A DNA stretch of 64,000 nucleotides from Alphaproteobacteria bacterium (GTDB lineage: Bacteria; Pseudomonadota; Alphaproteobacteria; SP197). The translations under genes were made by a program, and so were the position numbers. The notes under the pieces were generated by a model. It worked only from the letters and a program-made list of their open reading frames with translations. It was not told the DNA's origin and made no database searches. Position 1 is the first letter of the stretch. Each line of letters starts with the position of its first letter. The stretch lies in NCBI GenBank assembly GCA_009694045.1, contig SHVY01000010.1, positions 1-64,000 on the forward strand, in the 5' to 3' direction. This document shows, piece after piece, positions 55,547 through 64,000 of the stretch.

Positions 55547-56080
55547 TTAGATATCGTGTTCGGAGGCTCGAAGGCAAGTCTGGCCGGGCGGCAGGGCCGC
55601 GATCAGGCCCGCGAGCGGCCCCAGGGCAGGGTGAGTCCAGCCCGGCTCGAGGTCACGCAGCGGCAGCAGCACGAAGGCCCGCCGGGCCATGCGGGGATGC
55701 GGCAGAACCGGGGCCGTCTGGCGGATGAGAGCGCCGAAGGCGAGCAGATCCAGGTCGATGACGCGGTCCTCGTTGGGCCGGTCGCGGACCCGTCCGAAGG
55801 CGGATTCGACCCCGTGCAGGATCGCGAGAATCCCGACCGGATCGAGCGACCCGGCGACTTCCACGACCCCATTGATGAACCAGTGCTGGTCCGACATCGG
55901 CACCGGCGCGGTGCGGTACCAAGGCGAGCGGCGGACCACCGCGAGGCCCCGTGACGCCAGGGCGGTCAGCGCCGCCGCGCAGGTCTCGATCGGCGAGCCG
56001 AACGCGGACGGCAGGTTGGCGCCGACCCCGACCAAGATCGGACCCGCGACCAGAGAATTAGACCTTGCCACGATCGCCAT
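55547..56080 (-). CDS. folK: 2-amino-4-hydroxy-6-hydroxymethyldihydropteridine pyrophosphokinase
   Basis: 177-residue HPPK of folate synthesis. [57 protein letters not shown] and [16 protein letters not shown] are all canonical. 34 bases before rpoZ, codirectional. Confidence 0.96.
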   Translation of the reverse strand: MAIVARSNSLVAGPILVGVGANLPSAFGSPIETCAAALTALASRGLAVVRRSPWYRTAPVPMSDQHWFINGVVEVAGSLDPVGILAILHGVESAFGRVRDRPNEDRVIDLDLLAFGALIRQTAPVLPHPRMARRAFVLLPLRDLEPGWTHPALGPLAGLIAALPPGQTCLRASEHDI

Positions 56081-56170
56081 CCGCCCTTACATTCACCCGA
56101 TAGCGGATATCATAATTGAACGTTGTTGCTAGTTTAATCAATAAGTTAACTCAGATATTTTAGGTGAAAC

Positions 56171-56788
56171 ATGAGTTTCTACCCGGAAGAGAGTCTCGCC
56201 CTGTTCCTGGACGGCGCCAACCTCTACTCGGCGGCCCGTGGCCTGGGCTTCGACATCGATTTCCGCAAGCTTCGGGCGGAATTCGCGAGCAAGGGCCGCC
56301 TGCTCCGCGCCTTCTATTATACGGCGGTGATGGAGGACCAGGAGTATTCCCCCTTGCGCCCCCTGGTGGACTGGCTGGCGTACAACGGGTTCACCATCGT
56401 GACCAAGCCGACCAAGGAATACACCGACGCGGCCGGGCGGCGAAAGATCAAGGGCAACATGGACATCGAGCTGGCGATCGACATGCTCGAGGTCGCGCAC
56501 CATGTCGACCATGTGGTGCTGTTCTCGGGTGATGGCGATTTTCGCCGACTGGTCGAGGCGGTCCAGCGCAGGGGCGTGCGCGTGACGGTGGTGAGCACGC
56601 TCCGATCCCAGCCGCCCATGGTGGCCGACGAGTTGCGCCGGCAGGCCGACAGCTTCATCGAGCTCGCCGACCTGCAGGCCATCATCCAGCGCGACGCGCC
56701 GGTCCGGACCGAGATGGCCCGGACGGAGCCCGATACGGTCGAGCCCGCGAGCTACGAGCGCACGGGACCGCGTATTCCCCGCAGCTAG
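56171..56788 (+). CDS. NYN domain (LabA/DUF88-like) protein
   Basis: 205 residues. ALFLDGANLYSAARGLGFD, GNMDIELAIDMLEVAHHVDHV and LFSGDGDFRRLVEAVQRRG are the NYN (PIN-like) nuclease motif with conserved Asp residues; GVRVTVVSTLRSQPPMVADELRRQADSFI closes the domain. AGGTGA precedes the ATG. The 90-base AT-rich region between it and folK contains its promoter. Presumed RNase or RNA-processing role; no specific target known. Confidence 0.92.
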   Translation: MSFYPEESLALFLDGANLYSAARGLGFDIDFRKLRAEFASKGRLLRAFYYTAVMEDQEYSPLRPLVDWLAYNGFTIVTKPTKEYTDAAGRRKIKGNMDIELAIDMLEVAHHVDHVVLFSGDGDFRRLVEAVQRRGVRVTVVSTLRSQPPMVADELRRQADSFIELADLQAIIQRDAPVRTEMARTEPDTVEPASYERTGPRIPRS

Positions 56789-56833
56789 ATCACGAGGGTC
56801 CGGACGAGCCGGGCCGACGCGCAGCGTCACACC

Positions 56834-57475
56834 ATGGCATCAGACCCGGCCCCGCCGACCGATTGTGCGCTGTGCCCGCGACTCGCGGACTGGCGGCGCG
56901 CGCTCCGGGCGGACCATGCCGGCTATCACAACGCGCCGGTGCCGTCGTTCGGTCCCTGGGATGCTCCGGTGCTGATCGTCGGACTGGCGCCGGGGCTGCA
57001 CGGGGCCAACCGCACCGGCCGACCCTTCACCGGCGACGGCGCCGGCGACACCCTCTATCCGGCCTTGATCGCCGCCGGGTTCGCGGCCGGAACCTATGGC
57101 GCCGATCCGGCGGACGGGTTGGTTCCGCGCGATGCGCGCATCACCAACGCGGTGCGCTGCGTGCCGCCGGGCAACAAGCCCCTGGGCGCCGAGGTGGCGG
57201 CGTGCAACCGGTTCTTGCGGGCCGAGATTGCCGGCATGGGGCGGCTGCGGGTGATCCTCGCCCTCGGCGGGATCGCCCACCACGCGTGCCTCGACGCACT
57301 GGGCCTGCGGCGGGCGGCCTACCCGTTCCGCCATGGCGCCCTGCACCGAACCGAGGCCAGGCCGACGATCGCCGACTGCTACCACGTGTCGCGGCTGAAC
57401 ACGAACACCGGGCGGCTGACGCCCGCGATGGTGGCCGCCGTGCTCGCCGCGGTGAGACGGGAGATCGGCCCCTAA
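56834..57475 (+). CDS. Uracil-DNA glycosylase, family 5 (UdgB-like)
   Basis: 213 residues. Four cysteines for a 4Fe-4S cluster: Cys11, Cys14 (CALC), Cys109 (VRCVPPGNKP) and Cys124. Motif A is GLAPGLHGANRTGRPF, the family-5 form that lacks the polar catalytic Asp/Asn of other UDG families; motif B is HVSRLNTNTGRLT, where family 5 usually has HPS. Removes uracil and other deaminated bases. Starts 45 bases after the NYN gene. Confidence 0.92.
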   Translation: MASDPAPPTDCALCPRLADWRRALRADHAGYHNAPVPSFGPWDAPVLIVGLAPGLHGANRTGRPFTGDGAGDTLYPALIAAGFAAGTYGADPADGLVPRDARITNAVRCVPPGNKPLGAEVAACNRFLRAEIAGMGRLRVILALGGIAHHACLDALGLRRAAYPFRHGALHRTEARPTIADCYHVSRLNTNTGRLTPAMVAAVLAAVRREIGP

Positions 57476-57535
57476 AACAGGTTGGCCGATCGCCGTGCCG
57501 ACCCGCATAGTGCGCACGATCGGAGGCTGTGCGGC

Positions 57536-60500
57536 GTGACCTTCAACGAGATTCTCAAGGATGTGCTGTGGCGCCTCGTCAGCGAGGAGCGGTCTCCCAT
57601 CGCTCGATCCGGCGTGACTTCGAGTTGGACGACGAGGTGCTGGACGAACTCCGGCACTTCCTGATCCGCAAGCGCGGCGTGGCGCCGGATCTGGGAGGGC
57701 AAATACCTCGTCCTCGCGACCGCGCCGGAGCGGGCCGCTGCGGACGTGGCGCCAGAGCCCCGGGTGGCAAACGACGGTGCCGAGCCGGCGGGGGCGGAGC
57801 GACGGCATCTGACCGTGATGTTCTGCGACCTGGTCGGTTCGACGGCTACGTCGCCAAGTACATGGGCGATGGGATTCTGGTTTACTTCGGTTATCCCCAG
57901 GCCCTGGAGAAGGACGCGGCGCGGGCGATCCGCACCGGGCTCGCGATCGTCGAAGCGCTGCCGGGCATCAACGCGGAGATCGGCCGCGCCAAGGGCGCCA
58001 GGCTGGCCGTGCGCATCGGCATCGCCACCGGGCTCGTCATGGTGGGCGAGGCCGTCGGCAGGGGGGCCGGAGCGGAGAAAACGGTGGTGGGCGAGGCACC
58101 GAACCTGGCGGCCCGCTTGCAGGGGCTTGCTCCACCAAACGGCATTGTCGTCGGCACGGTCACGCGGGAGCTGGCCGGCGACGAGTTCGCCTACGCCGAC
58201 CTCGGGACCCACGAGCTCAAGGGCATTCCGGAACCGATCAACGCCTGGAGCGTCATCGGGCTCGTCGATCATCGGGAAGCGGACTCCGACGCCTTGGATG
58301 ACGGCGCCGCGCCACTCCTGGTCGGGCGCGACGAGGAGATTGGGCTTCTGCGCCGGGCCTGGCAGCAGACCTGCCACGAGAGTCGCGGCCAAGTCGTGCT
58401 GGTCAGCGGCGAACCCGGGATCGGCAAGTCGACCCTGATGCGTTCCTTGCAGCGGGACATCGAAAGACGAAGCCAGTTGCGGGTCACGCTGCGCTGTTCG
58501 CAATTCCACACGAACAGCGCCCTCTACCCGATGATCGAACACCTGAAGCGGGCGTCGCGCTGGGAGGCGGAGGACGACGCCACGACCAGGCTCGACAAGC
58601 TCGAACGCATGTTGGCCAAATACAGCCAGCCGCTACAAGAAACCGTGCCGCTGATCGCGGCGCTGCTGTCGCTTTCCGTGCCGGAGGAACGCTACCCCGG
58701 GTTGCGGATGACGCCGCAGCAACTGAAGCAACAGACGGCGGACGCCATGGTCGCGCTCGTGCTCGAGGAGTCGGAGCGTCAGCCGACGCTGATGGTGTGG
58801 GAAGACGTGCACTGGGCCGATCCCTCCACGCTCGAGTTCATCGGGTTGCTCATCGACCAGGCGCCGACGGTCCCGCTCCTGATCGTGCTGACGTTCCGTC
58901 CCGAGTTCTCCCCGCCCTGGACCAAGCAATCGCACGTGACGCCGATCACGCTCGGTCGCCTGGAGCGGCCGCAGATCGATCTCCTGACCACGAACCTCGC
59001 CGGCGGCAAGGAGCTGCCGCGAGAGGTGCTTGACTACGTCGCGCGCAAGACCGATGGGGTACCCCTGTACGTGGAGGAGTTGAGCAAGACGGTGATGGGA
59101 TCCGGCCTTCTGAAGGAGGAAGGCGGGAGGTACGTGCTGACGGGTCCGCTGTCCGACCTGGCGATTCCGGCGAGCCTGCAGGAAGTGCTGATGGCTAGGC
59201 TCGACCGGCTTCCGACGGCGCGCGAAGTGGCGCAGCTCGGGGCCGTGTTCGGGCGCCAGTTCGCCTACGAGATGCTGCAAGCGATCGCGGCGTTCACGGA
59301 TACGAAGCTGAAGGACGGTCTCGGCCAGCTCGTCGGCGAGGAGCTTCTGTACCAGCGGGGTCGCCCGCCGCGCGCGACTTATACGTTCAAGCACGCCCTG
59401 ATCCAGGATGCCGCCTATCAGGCGCTGCTGAAGCGCACGCGCCAGCACTATCATGGACAGGTCGCGGCGCTGCTCGAGAGCCAGTTCCCGGAGGTGATCG
59501 AAGCCAGCCGGAACTTCTCGCCCACCACCACGCGGAATCTGGCGGCGCCGAGCAGGCGATCGCCTACTTGCAAAAGGCGGCACAGCAGGCGGTGCGGCGC
59601 TCGGCCAACCACAAGGTCATCGCGCACGCCACGCGAGCCATCGGCCTGCTGGAAAGGGTACACGAGTCGCCCGATCGGATCTCAACGGAGTTGGCGCTTC
59701 AGAGGTTGCTCGGAGGCGCCTTCATGGTGACCAAGGGCTATGCCGCCGAGGAGACGGGCTCAGCCTTTTAACGAGCGTTGCAGCTCTGCCAAGTCGCGGG
59801 TGAAGGTCAGGACATAAGTCCCATTCTGACCGGAATCACTCTGTTCAAGTTCTTCAAGGGTGAACTTGCGACTGCCCGGGGCGTCACAGCGGAGATACTT
59901 TCCCGTGCGAAGGCGGCCGCCGATTTGGAGGCCCTCATCGTTGGGCACTCGTTGACAGCCATCGGCGACATGCACAGGGGATCCCAGCACCAGCCGCACC
60001 GGAGTTCTCACGGGCCATTGCTCTCTTGAAGACCCATCGGCAGACGATGAGCAATCGCTTCGGTTTCGAATTCCGAGTCGCCGCCAACGCATATTTTGCG
60101 TGGCGCGAATGGCTGCTTGGGCACCCAGATCAGGCTCTGCAGGTCGCCGGCCAGGCGATCGCGGCTCTCGACGGTGAAAAGCATCTCTATACCGTGTCAC
60201 GCGCCTACTACTGGATCTCCGTGCCCTATCAAATGCGCGGAGATTGGGCCATCGTCCGCAAGCACGGGAAGCTGGCGCGAAAGCTGGGCAAAGAACACGG
60301 GTTCGCCATGTTGGCAGCGGCCGGGCGGATCATGGAAGGCGCCGCCCACGCCGCCCTCGGCGGTGCCGACGCCGGAATCGCGGCAATGCGCCGTGGCCTG
60401 GATGCCTATGGCATGACCGGGGCACGGTTCCAGCGGCCCTACCATCTGGTTCTTCTGGCCGAGGCGCTGCTGCGGGCCGGCCAGATGGAAGAAGCGTTCG

Positions 60501-60835
60501 CGGCCCTGGTCGACGCGGAGAATCTGATCGACGAAACCGGCGAACGCTTTTACGAAGCCGATGTCCACCGCGTGCGCGGGGGCCTGCTCCTCGTGCGCGG
60601 TCGAACGCAGCGATCGGAGGCAATTCAGTCGTTCAGGGCCGCGCTCGATATCGCCAAGGCACAGGGGGCCAGATCGCTGCAATTGCGCGCCGCGCGCGAT
60701 CTCGCCCAGCTCCTGGCCGAAGGTGGCGAACGGCCAAAGGCCCGGAAGATTCTCGCGCCGATTTTCGCGACGTTCACCGAAGGGCTCGGCACCGCCGATC
60801 TGGTGACGTCTCGCGCGGTGCTCGACGCGCTGTGA
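57536..60835 (+). pseudogene. Class III adenylate/guanylate cyclase-AAA ATPase-TPR protein, heavily degraded
   Basis: Remains of a roughly 1,100-residue signalling protein. GTG start at 57536 behind GGAGG. Pieces in order: TFNEILKDVLWRLVSE; a shift near 57594 (lost G); SHRSIRRDFELDDEVLDEL; a shift near 57692 (extra G); GKYLVLATAPERAAA and the cyclase start AERRHLTVMFCDLVGST; a deletion of about 30 codons within a 12-base repeat at 57835-57846; then RFDGYVAKYMGDGILVYFGYP, VVGEAPNLAARLQGL, the P-loop SGEPGIGKST and a long ATPase region; a shift near 59505; TAA at 59769-59771; another shift near 59984; and a TPR-like C-terminus to 60835. No functional product is possible as written. Confidence 0.88.
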
Positions 60836-60879
60836 GCGGGGTCCGGCGCAGGGAACCTCGACATCGACTCCCACCCGCC

Positions 60880-61039
60880 AGGGCACAATTCGGTTAGATG
60901 GAATCGGGGAGCCCCCTCCCCCCAACCCCCTCCCGCGAGGGGAGGGGAAAGATTCGATTCGACCCGTGCGACACCCCTCCCCCCGCGGGAGGGGTAGGGG
61001 GAGGGGGAGGGGTGGTTCCATCCGCACGAAACGTGCCCT
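60880..61039. mobile_element. MITE-like composite inverted repeat, about 160 bp
   Basis: Left end AGGGCACAATTCGGTTAGAT matches the right end in inverted order (GTGCCCT at 61033-61039, with ATCCGCACGAAAC inside). Inside each arm lies a C-rich/G-rich hairpin (60912-60949 and 60972-61013). No coding capacity. A related single arm is at 44362-44420. Target duplication is not clear. Confidence 0.75.
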
Positions 61040-61048
61040 AGACGCGGC

Positions 61049-61173
61049 CGTCATGGCGGGCCACTTATGCCGCCGTGGCCCCCATTCAGGGCCGTGCTCC
61101 GTGCGGTTGCCCTGGGTCGCCACGGCGGCAAGAGGGCCGCCTCGCGATGACGAACTTGGGTCATTGCGAGGCG
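61049..61173. repeat. Nested inverted repeats downstream of greA
   Basis: GGCGGGCCACTTATGCCGCC (from 61055) pairs with GGCGGCAAGAGGGCCGCC ending at 61141, flanked by GTCAT and ATGAC. A second 14-bp hairpin, CGCCTCGCGATGAC / GTCATTGCGAGGCG with one mismatch, occupies 61138-61173. Together with the MITE, this 360-base region between the cyclase remnant and greA holds no gene. Confidence 0.7.
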
Positions 61174-61195
61174 TCAACCTCGACGCCCGGTGGTA

Positions 61196-61660
61196 TCAGA
61201 ATCGGACGATGAGGACTTCGAGCTCGCGGTCGCCGCGGGGCGTGGTGACTTCAACGATGTCGCCGACGATCTTGCCGATGAGGGCGCGAGCAATCGGGCT
61301 CTTGAACGAGATATGGCCGCGGGCGGCGTCCGATTCGTGCTCGCCGACCACCGTGAATTCGCTTCTCTGACCGCTCTCGCCATCGACGACGGTGACGCGC
61401 GCGCCGAACTGCACCCGCGTGCCGCCGAGCGTCGCGGGGTCGATGATCTCGGCGATGGCGATCACTTCCTCGAGCTGATTGATGCGCGCTTCGACCAGGC
61501 CCTGGCGATCCTTGGCCGCGTGGTACTCGGCGTTCTCGCGCAGGTCCCCGTGTTCCCGGGCGATCCCGATGGCGCGGCTGAGCCTTGGGCGCTCTTCCTT
61601 CAATCGTTGCAGCTCGGCGACGAGGCGATCGTATCCGTCACGGGACATCGGCGATTTCAC
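61196..61660 (-). CDS. greA: Transcription elongation factor GreA
   Basis: 154 residues. The coiled-coil tip motif HGDLRENAEYHAAKDRQG contains the acidic Asp/Glu pair that stimulates RNA polymerase transcript cleavage; FKSPIARALIGKIVGDIVEV is the C-terminal FKBP-like domain. GTG at 61660 gives MKSPMSRDGYDRL, matching the usual M-x-K-x-P-M start; ATG 61648 is an alternative. Divergent from the OmpA-like gene. Confidence 0.95.
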   Translation of the reverse strand: MKSPMSRDGYDRLVAELQRLKEERPRLSRAIGIAREHGDLRENAEYHAAKDRQGLVEARINQLEEVIAIAEIIDPATLGGTRVQFGARVTVVDGESGQRSEFTVVGEHESDAARGHISFKSPIARALIGKIVGDIVEVTTPRGDRELEVLIVRF

Positions 61661-61755
61661 GACGGTAGCACTCCCTTTAATCGGCGGTTCCGCTCGGCGC
61701 ATAGTGCGATCGGACTGGCATCAATTAGGTTAAGTCCTATCTAAGACGATAGCGC

Positions 61756-61770
61756 AACATTGGCAATGTT
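61756..61770. promoter_or_regulatory. 15-base palindrome in ompA-like leader
   Basis: AACATTG-G-CAATGTT, a perfect 7-bp inverted repeat ending 15 bases before the ATG and just upstream of GGGGGGAG. It could be an operator or an RNA hairpin controlling access to the ribosome site. Confidence 0.4.
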
Positions 61771-61785
61771 GGGGGGAGTGGAATC

Positions 61786-62844
61786 ATGGCGTTGCGGCGG
61801 GGGCTGGCGTTGGCGGTTCTTCTTGCAACCCTGGCGGGAACGGCCGCCGCCCAGGATCGCGGGTTCTATGTCGGCCTGGGTGCCGGATTGAACCTGCCGG
61901 CGGACATCGCGATCGATGGCGGTGCAATCGCCACCGACGCCGATGCGGGCTATGGCGGGGGCGCGGTCGGCGCACTCGGTTTCGCCTACGGCAATGGCTT
62001 TCGCACGGAGCTCGAGGTCGGCTACCGCACCAACTCCGTCGACGACCTTTCGGGCGTGGCGGGCGGCAGCGGAGACGTGGACGCAATGACCATCATGGTC
62101 AACGCCTACTACGGCCTGGAGAACGAGTCGCGTCTGACGCCCTACGTCGGTGGTGGCGTTGGTTGGCTCAACCTGGACTTCAGCGGGGTGACGCCGGTGG
62201 GCGGATTGACGCTCAGCGACAACGGCGACGAGATCGGCTACCAGGGAATCGCGGGCGTGGGCTACGAGGTCGCCCCGCAGGTGGACCTGTTCGCCGAGTA
62301 CCGCTACCTGGGCGCGTTCGGCGACGTGGGCGTCGCCACCAATGCCGGGGCGAACGTGAGCGCGGACTACGCCGCCCACAGCTTCATGGTGGGACTGCGG
62401 TTCAGCCTGACCCCGCCGCCCGCGCCACCGCCGGCCGTGGAGCCCGAGCCCGAGCCCGTGGCTGCCGCGGAACCCGAACCCATCGTGGCACCGGAACCGG
62501 AACCGGCCCCCCTGCCCGGCCCCTACTTGGTGTTCTTCGACTGGGACAAGTCCGACATCCGACCCGATGCCATGGCGATCCTCGTCGAAGCGGCGGCCAA
62601 CGCCCAGGAGTTCGGGATCGCCCGCATCGCCATCACCGGGCACGCCGATCGCTCCGGGTCCGATGCCTACAACCTGGCCCTGTCGCAGCGTCGGGTCGCG
62701 GCGGTGCGGGCCGAGCTGGTGCGTCTCGGCATCCCGGAGAACGAGATCACCATGTTCTGGAGGGGCGAAAGCGAACCTCTGGTGGCGACCGAGGACGGGG
62801 TGCGCGAGGCCAAGAACCGCCGGGTCGAGATCGTCTATCAGTAG
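61786..62844 (+). CDS. OmpA family outer membrane protein
   Basis: 352 residues. Signal peptide MALRRGLALAVLLATLAGTA (cleavage after AAA); residues 24-205 form an eight-strand barrel with alternating patterns (GFYVGLGAGLNLP, YRYLGAFGDVG, SFMVGLRFSL); a Pro/Glu-rich hinge with PEPEP repeats follows; the C-terminal OmpA peptidoglycan-binding domain has FFDWDKSDIRPDA, ITGHADRSGSDAYNLALSQRR and AKNRRVEI. GGGGGGAG precedes the ATG. Structural outer membrane-cell wall link. Confidence 0.93.
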   Translation: MALRRGLALAVLLATLAGTAAAQDRGFYVGLGAGLNLPADIAIDGGAIATDADAGYGGGAVGALGFAYGNGFRTELEVGYRTNSVDDLSGVAGGSGDVDAMTIMVNAYYGLENESRLTPYVGGGVGWLNLDFSGVTPVGGLTLSDNGDEIGYQGIAGVGYEVAPQVDLFAEYRYLGAFGDVGVATNAGANVSADYAAHSFMVGLRFSLTPPPAPPPAVEPEPEPVAAAEPEPIVAPEPEPAPLPGPYLVFFDWDKSDIRPDAMAILVEAAANAQEFGIARIAITGHADRSGSDAYNLALSQRRVAAVRAELVRLGIPENEITMFWRGESEPLVATEDGVREAKNRRVEIVYQ

Positions 62845-62956
62845 TCAAATCCTCGATTCGGAGTAGCGGGCGGCGCGGATGGTGAAGGTGTCGTCCGCCC
62901 CGTTGCATTGCGGCGGTGAAGCGGCGCAGGCTAGGGCCGTTAACGAGGGGGCAGCC

Positions 62957-63883
62957 ATGGCGTACGGGGATGTCAAGCGGCGGCTGGACGCGGGCGAGGT
63001 GGTGATCCTCGACGGGGCGACCGGAACCGAATTGGAACGGCGGGGCGCGCGCATGGTGTCGACCGCCTGGTGCGCGCCGGCCACCATCGAGCACGGCGAT
63101 GTCCTGGGCCAGATCCACGCCGATTACATCGCGGCCGGCGCGGACGTCATCACCGCCAACACCTTCGCCTCCGCCCGCCACCTGTTGGCCCGGGCGGGCT
63201 ATGGCGACCGGGTCGAGGAGATCAACCGCCGCGCCGTCGCCATCGCCCTGCAAGCGCGCGACAAGGCGGGTGGAAGACGGGTCGCGGTCGCGGGATCGCT
63301 GTCGCACATGATGCCGATGGTCGACGGCGAGCCGGTGGTCGATCGCCAGCGTCTGCCGAGCGACGCGGAAATCGGCGAATCGCTGCACGAGTTGGCCGGA
63401 TTCCTGAAGTCCGCCGGCTGCGACCTTATCCTGCTGGAGATGATGTATCACCCGGGGCGGGTGCGCATGGCCCTCGCCGCGGCGATGGCGACGGGCCTGC
63501 CGGTGTGGTTCGGGTTCAGCGCGCGGCGCGCGGCCGACGGCAGCGTCGTCGCCTTCCACCATTTTGAGGACCTGCCGATCGCCACCATCACGGACCTGAT
63601 CCCCCGCACGGGCATCGACGCGGCCGGCCCCATGCATTCCGCGGTCGACGTCACCGAGGATGCGTTGCGCGCGACGCGAACGTCGTTCAAGGGGCCGTTG
63701 ATGGCCTACCCCGATTCCGGGCACTTCGAGGCGCCCCATTGGAAATTCACCGGCGTCATCGCACCGGACGCGTTCGGCGCCGCTTGCCGCCGCTGGAAGG
63801 CGGCCGGAGCCCAGGTGCTGGGCGGGTGCTGCGGTCTGGGCGTCGAACACGTCAAGGCGGCGGCCAAGGTCCGCGCGGCCTAG
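62957..63883 (+). CDS. Homocysteine S-methyltransferase family protein
   Basis: 308-residue TIM-barrel. VILDGATGTELERRG, WCAPATIEHGDVLGQIHADYIAAGADVITANTF and LGGCCGLGVEHV are conserved. ATG at 62957 follows GAGGGG. The zinc site of this family uses a Cys in G-V-N-C and two in GGCC; the GGCC pair is present but the first position reads GPMHSAVD, without Cys. His may replace it, or the enzyme may differ in function, so the assignment is to family only. Confidence 0.87.
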   Translation: MAYGDVKRRLDAGEVVILDGATGTELERRGARMVSTAWCAPATIEHGDVLGQIHADYIAAGADVITANTFASARHLLARAGYGDRVEEINRRAVAIALQARDKAGGRRVAVAGSLSHMMPMVDGEPVVDRQRLPSDAEIGESLHELAGFLKSAGCDLILLEMMYHPGRVRMALAAAMATGLPVWFGFSARRAADGSVVAFHHFEDLPIATITDLIPRTGIDAAGPMHSAVDVTEDALRATRTSFKGPLMAYPDSGHFEAPHWKFTGVIAPDAFGAACRRWKAAGAQVLGGCCGLGVEHVKAAAKVRAA

Positions 63884-63892
63884 GCGGCGGTC

Positions 63893-64000
63893 TTGCTGTC
63901 TCCCTCGGCGCGGCGGCGCAACCTGATCGCCGTCACCGCCTCCATGGCGGTGGCGAGCCTGATCTACGGCATGTCCTCGCCGCTGCTGGCACTCACGCTC
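63893..64000 (+). CDS. MFS transporter, N-terminal fragment (runs off window)
   Basis: The last 36 codons read LLSPSARRRNLIAVTASMAV, then ASLIYGMSSPLLALTL, a basic N-terminus and the first membrane helix of an MFS permease. In frame the only nearby initiators are TTG 63893, CTG 63896 and ATG 63954; the TTG is provisional. Starts nine bases after the methyltransferase gene, so probably cotranscribed. Confidence 0.6.
   Translation, partial: MLSPSARRRNLIAVTASMAVASLIYGMSSPLLALTL

Noticed and set aside
60880-61173. CRISPR array or small-RNA cluster in the repeat-rich gap
   Set aside because: Repeats are inverted and nested rather than direct with uniform spacers, and no cas genes are present in the window.

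Overview
The window is GC-rich chromosomal DNA, roughly two thirds G+C by eye. Gene content points to an alphaproteobacterium, most likely Rhodospirillales-like: a MucR/Ros regulator, a SAM-II riboswitch ahead of a methionine gene, the rpoZ-rel-pdxJ-acpS-lepB-rnc-era-recO block, gyrA-coaD-queA, and the small alphaproteobacterial families resembling DUF6867 and DUF6898. I cannot name a genus. There is no phage, plasmid backbone or CRISPR array; mobile DNA is limited to the edge of an IS5-type element and several small palindromic elements.

Layout. 1-0.9 kb: IS fragment and mucR. 0.9-6.6 kb: a complete branched-chain amino acid ABC transporter operon (livH-M-G-F, a small membrane protein, livK) ending at a strong terminator. 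6.7-10 kb: MFS transporter and an RTX metalloprotease. 10-17 kb: glutaryl-CoA dehydrogenase, then a tightly coupled valine-type catabolic operon (acyl-CoA dehydrogenase, hydroxyisobutyryl-CoA hydrolase, hydroxyisobutyrate dehydrogenase, two SDRs) followed by a broken patatin gene. 17-21.6 kb: three unrelated non-haem iron oxygenases (IPNS-like, Rieske, TauD-like) and a D-threonine-aldolase-like PLP enzyme. 21.6-26.9 kb: riboswitch-controlled metY, hemB, a DODA-type dioxygenase, an alpha/beta hydrolase and a frameshifted ornithine-decarboxylase-like gene. 27-32.2 kb: ssb, dihaem cytochrome c, a sarcosine-oxidase-beta-like flavoprotein, tRNA-Lys, gamma-glutamyltransferase and a DUF1989 protein.

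32.2-44.5 kb: a possible sigma-54 promoter with a tiny PEP-CTERM-like protein, a broken sterol desaturase, queA-coaD-gyrA, penicillin acylase, an N-formylglutamate amidohydrolase-like protein, a flavin reductase, and a damaged motB joined to an FG-GAP/RTX fragment and bounded by palindromic repeats. 44.5-57.5 kb: housekeeping (bpt, parC, recO, era, rnc, lepB, acpS, pdxJ, rel, rpoZ, folK, a NYN protein, a family-5 uracil-DNA glycosylase), with a PhyH oxygenase gene on the opposite strand inside the pdxJ-acpS junction. 57.5-64 kb: a heavily decayed cyclase/ATPase/TPR gene, a MITE-like palindrome, greA, an OmpA-family porin-like protein, a homocysteine methyltransferase homologue and the start of an MFS gene.

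Overall theme: the visible frameshifts, nonsense codons and a repeat-mediated deletion all fall in accessory genes (patatin, ODC-like, sterol desaturase, motB, FG-GAP, cyclase), while the many essential genes read intact. This favours real gene decay over random sequencing error. The most interesting small-scale signals are the SAM-II riboswitch with its terminator, the candidate sigma-54/PEP-CTERM micro-gene, the MITE with a related solo arm, and several enzymes lacking a canonical metal ligand.
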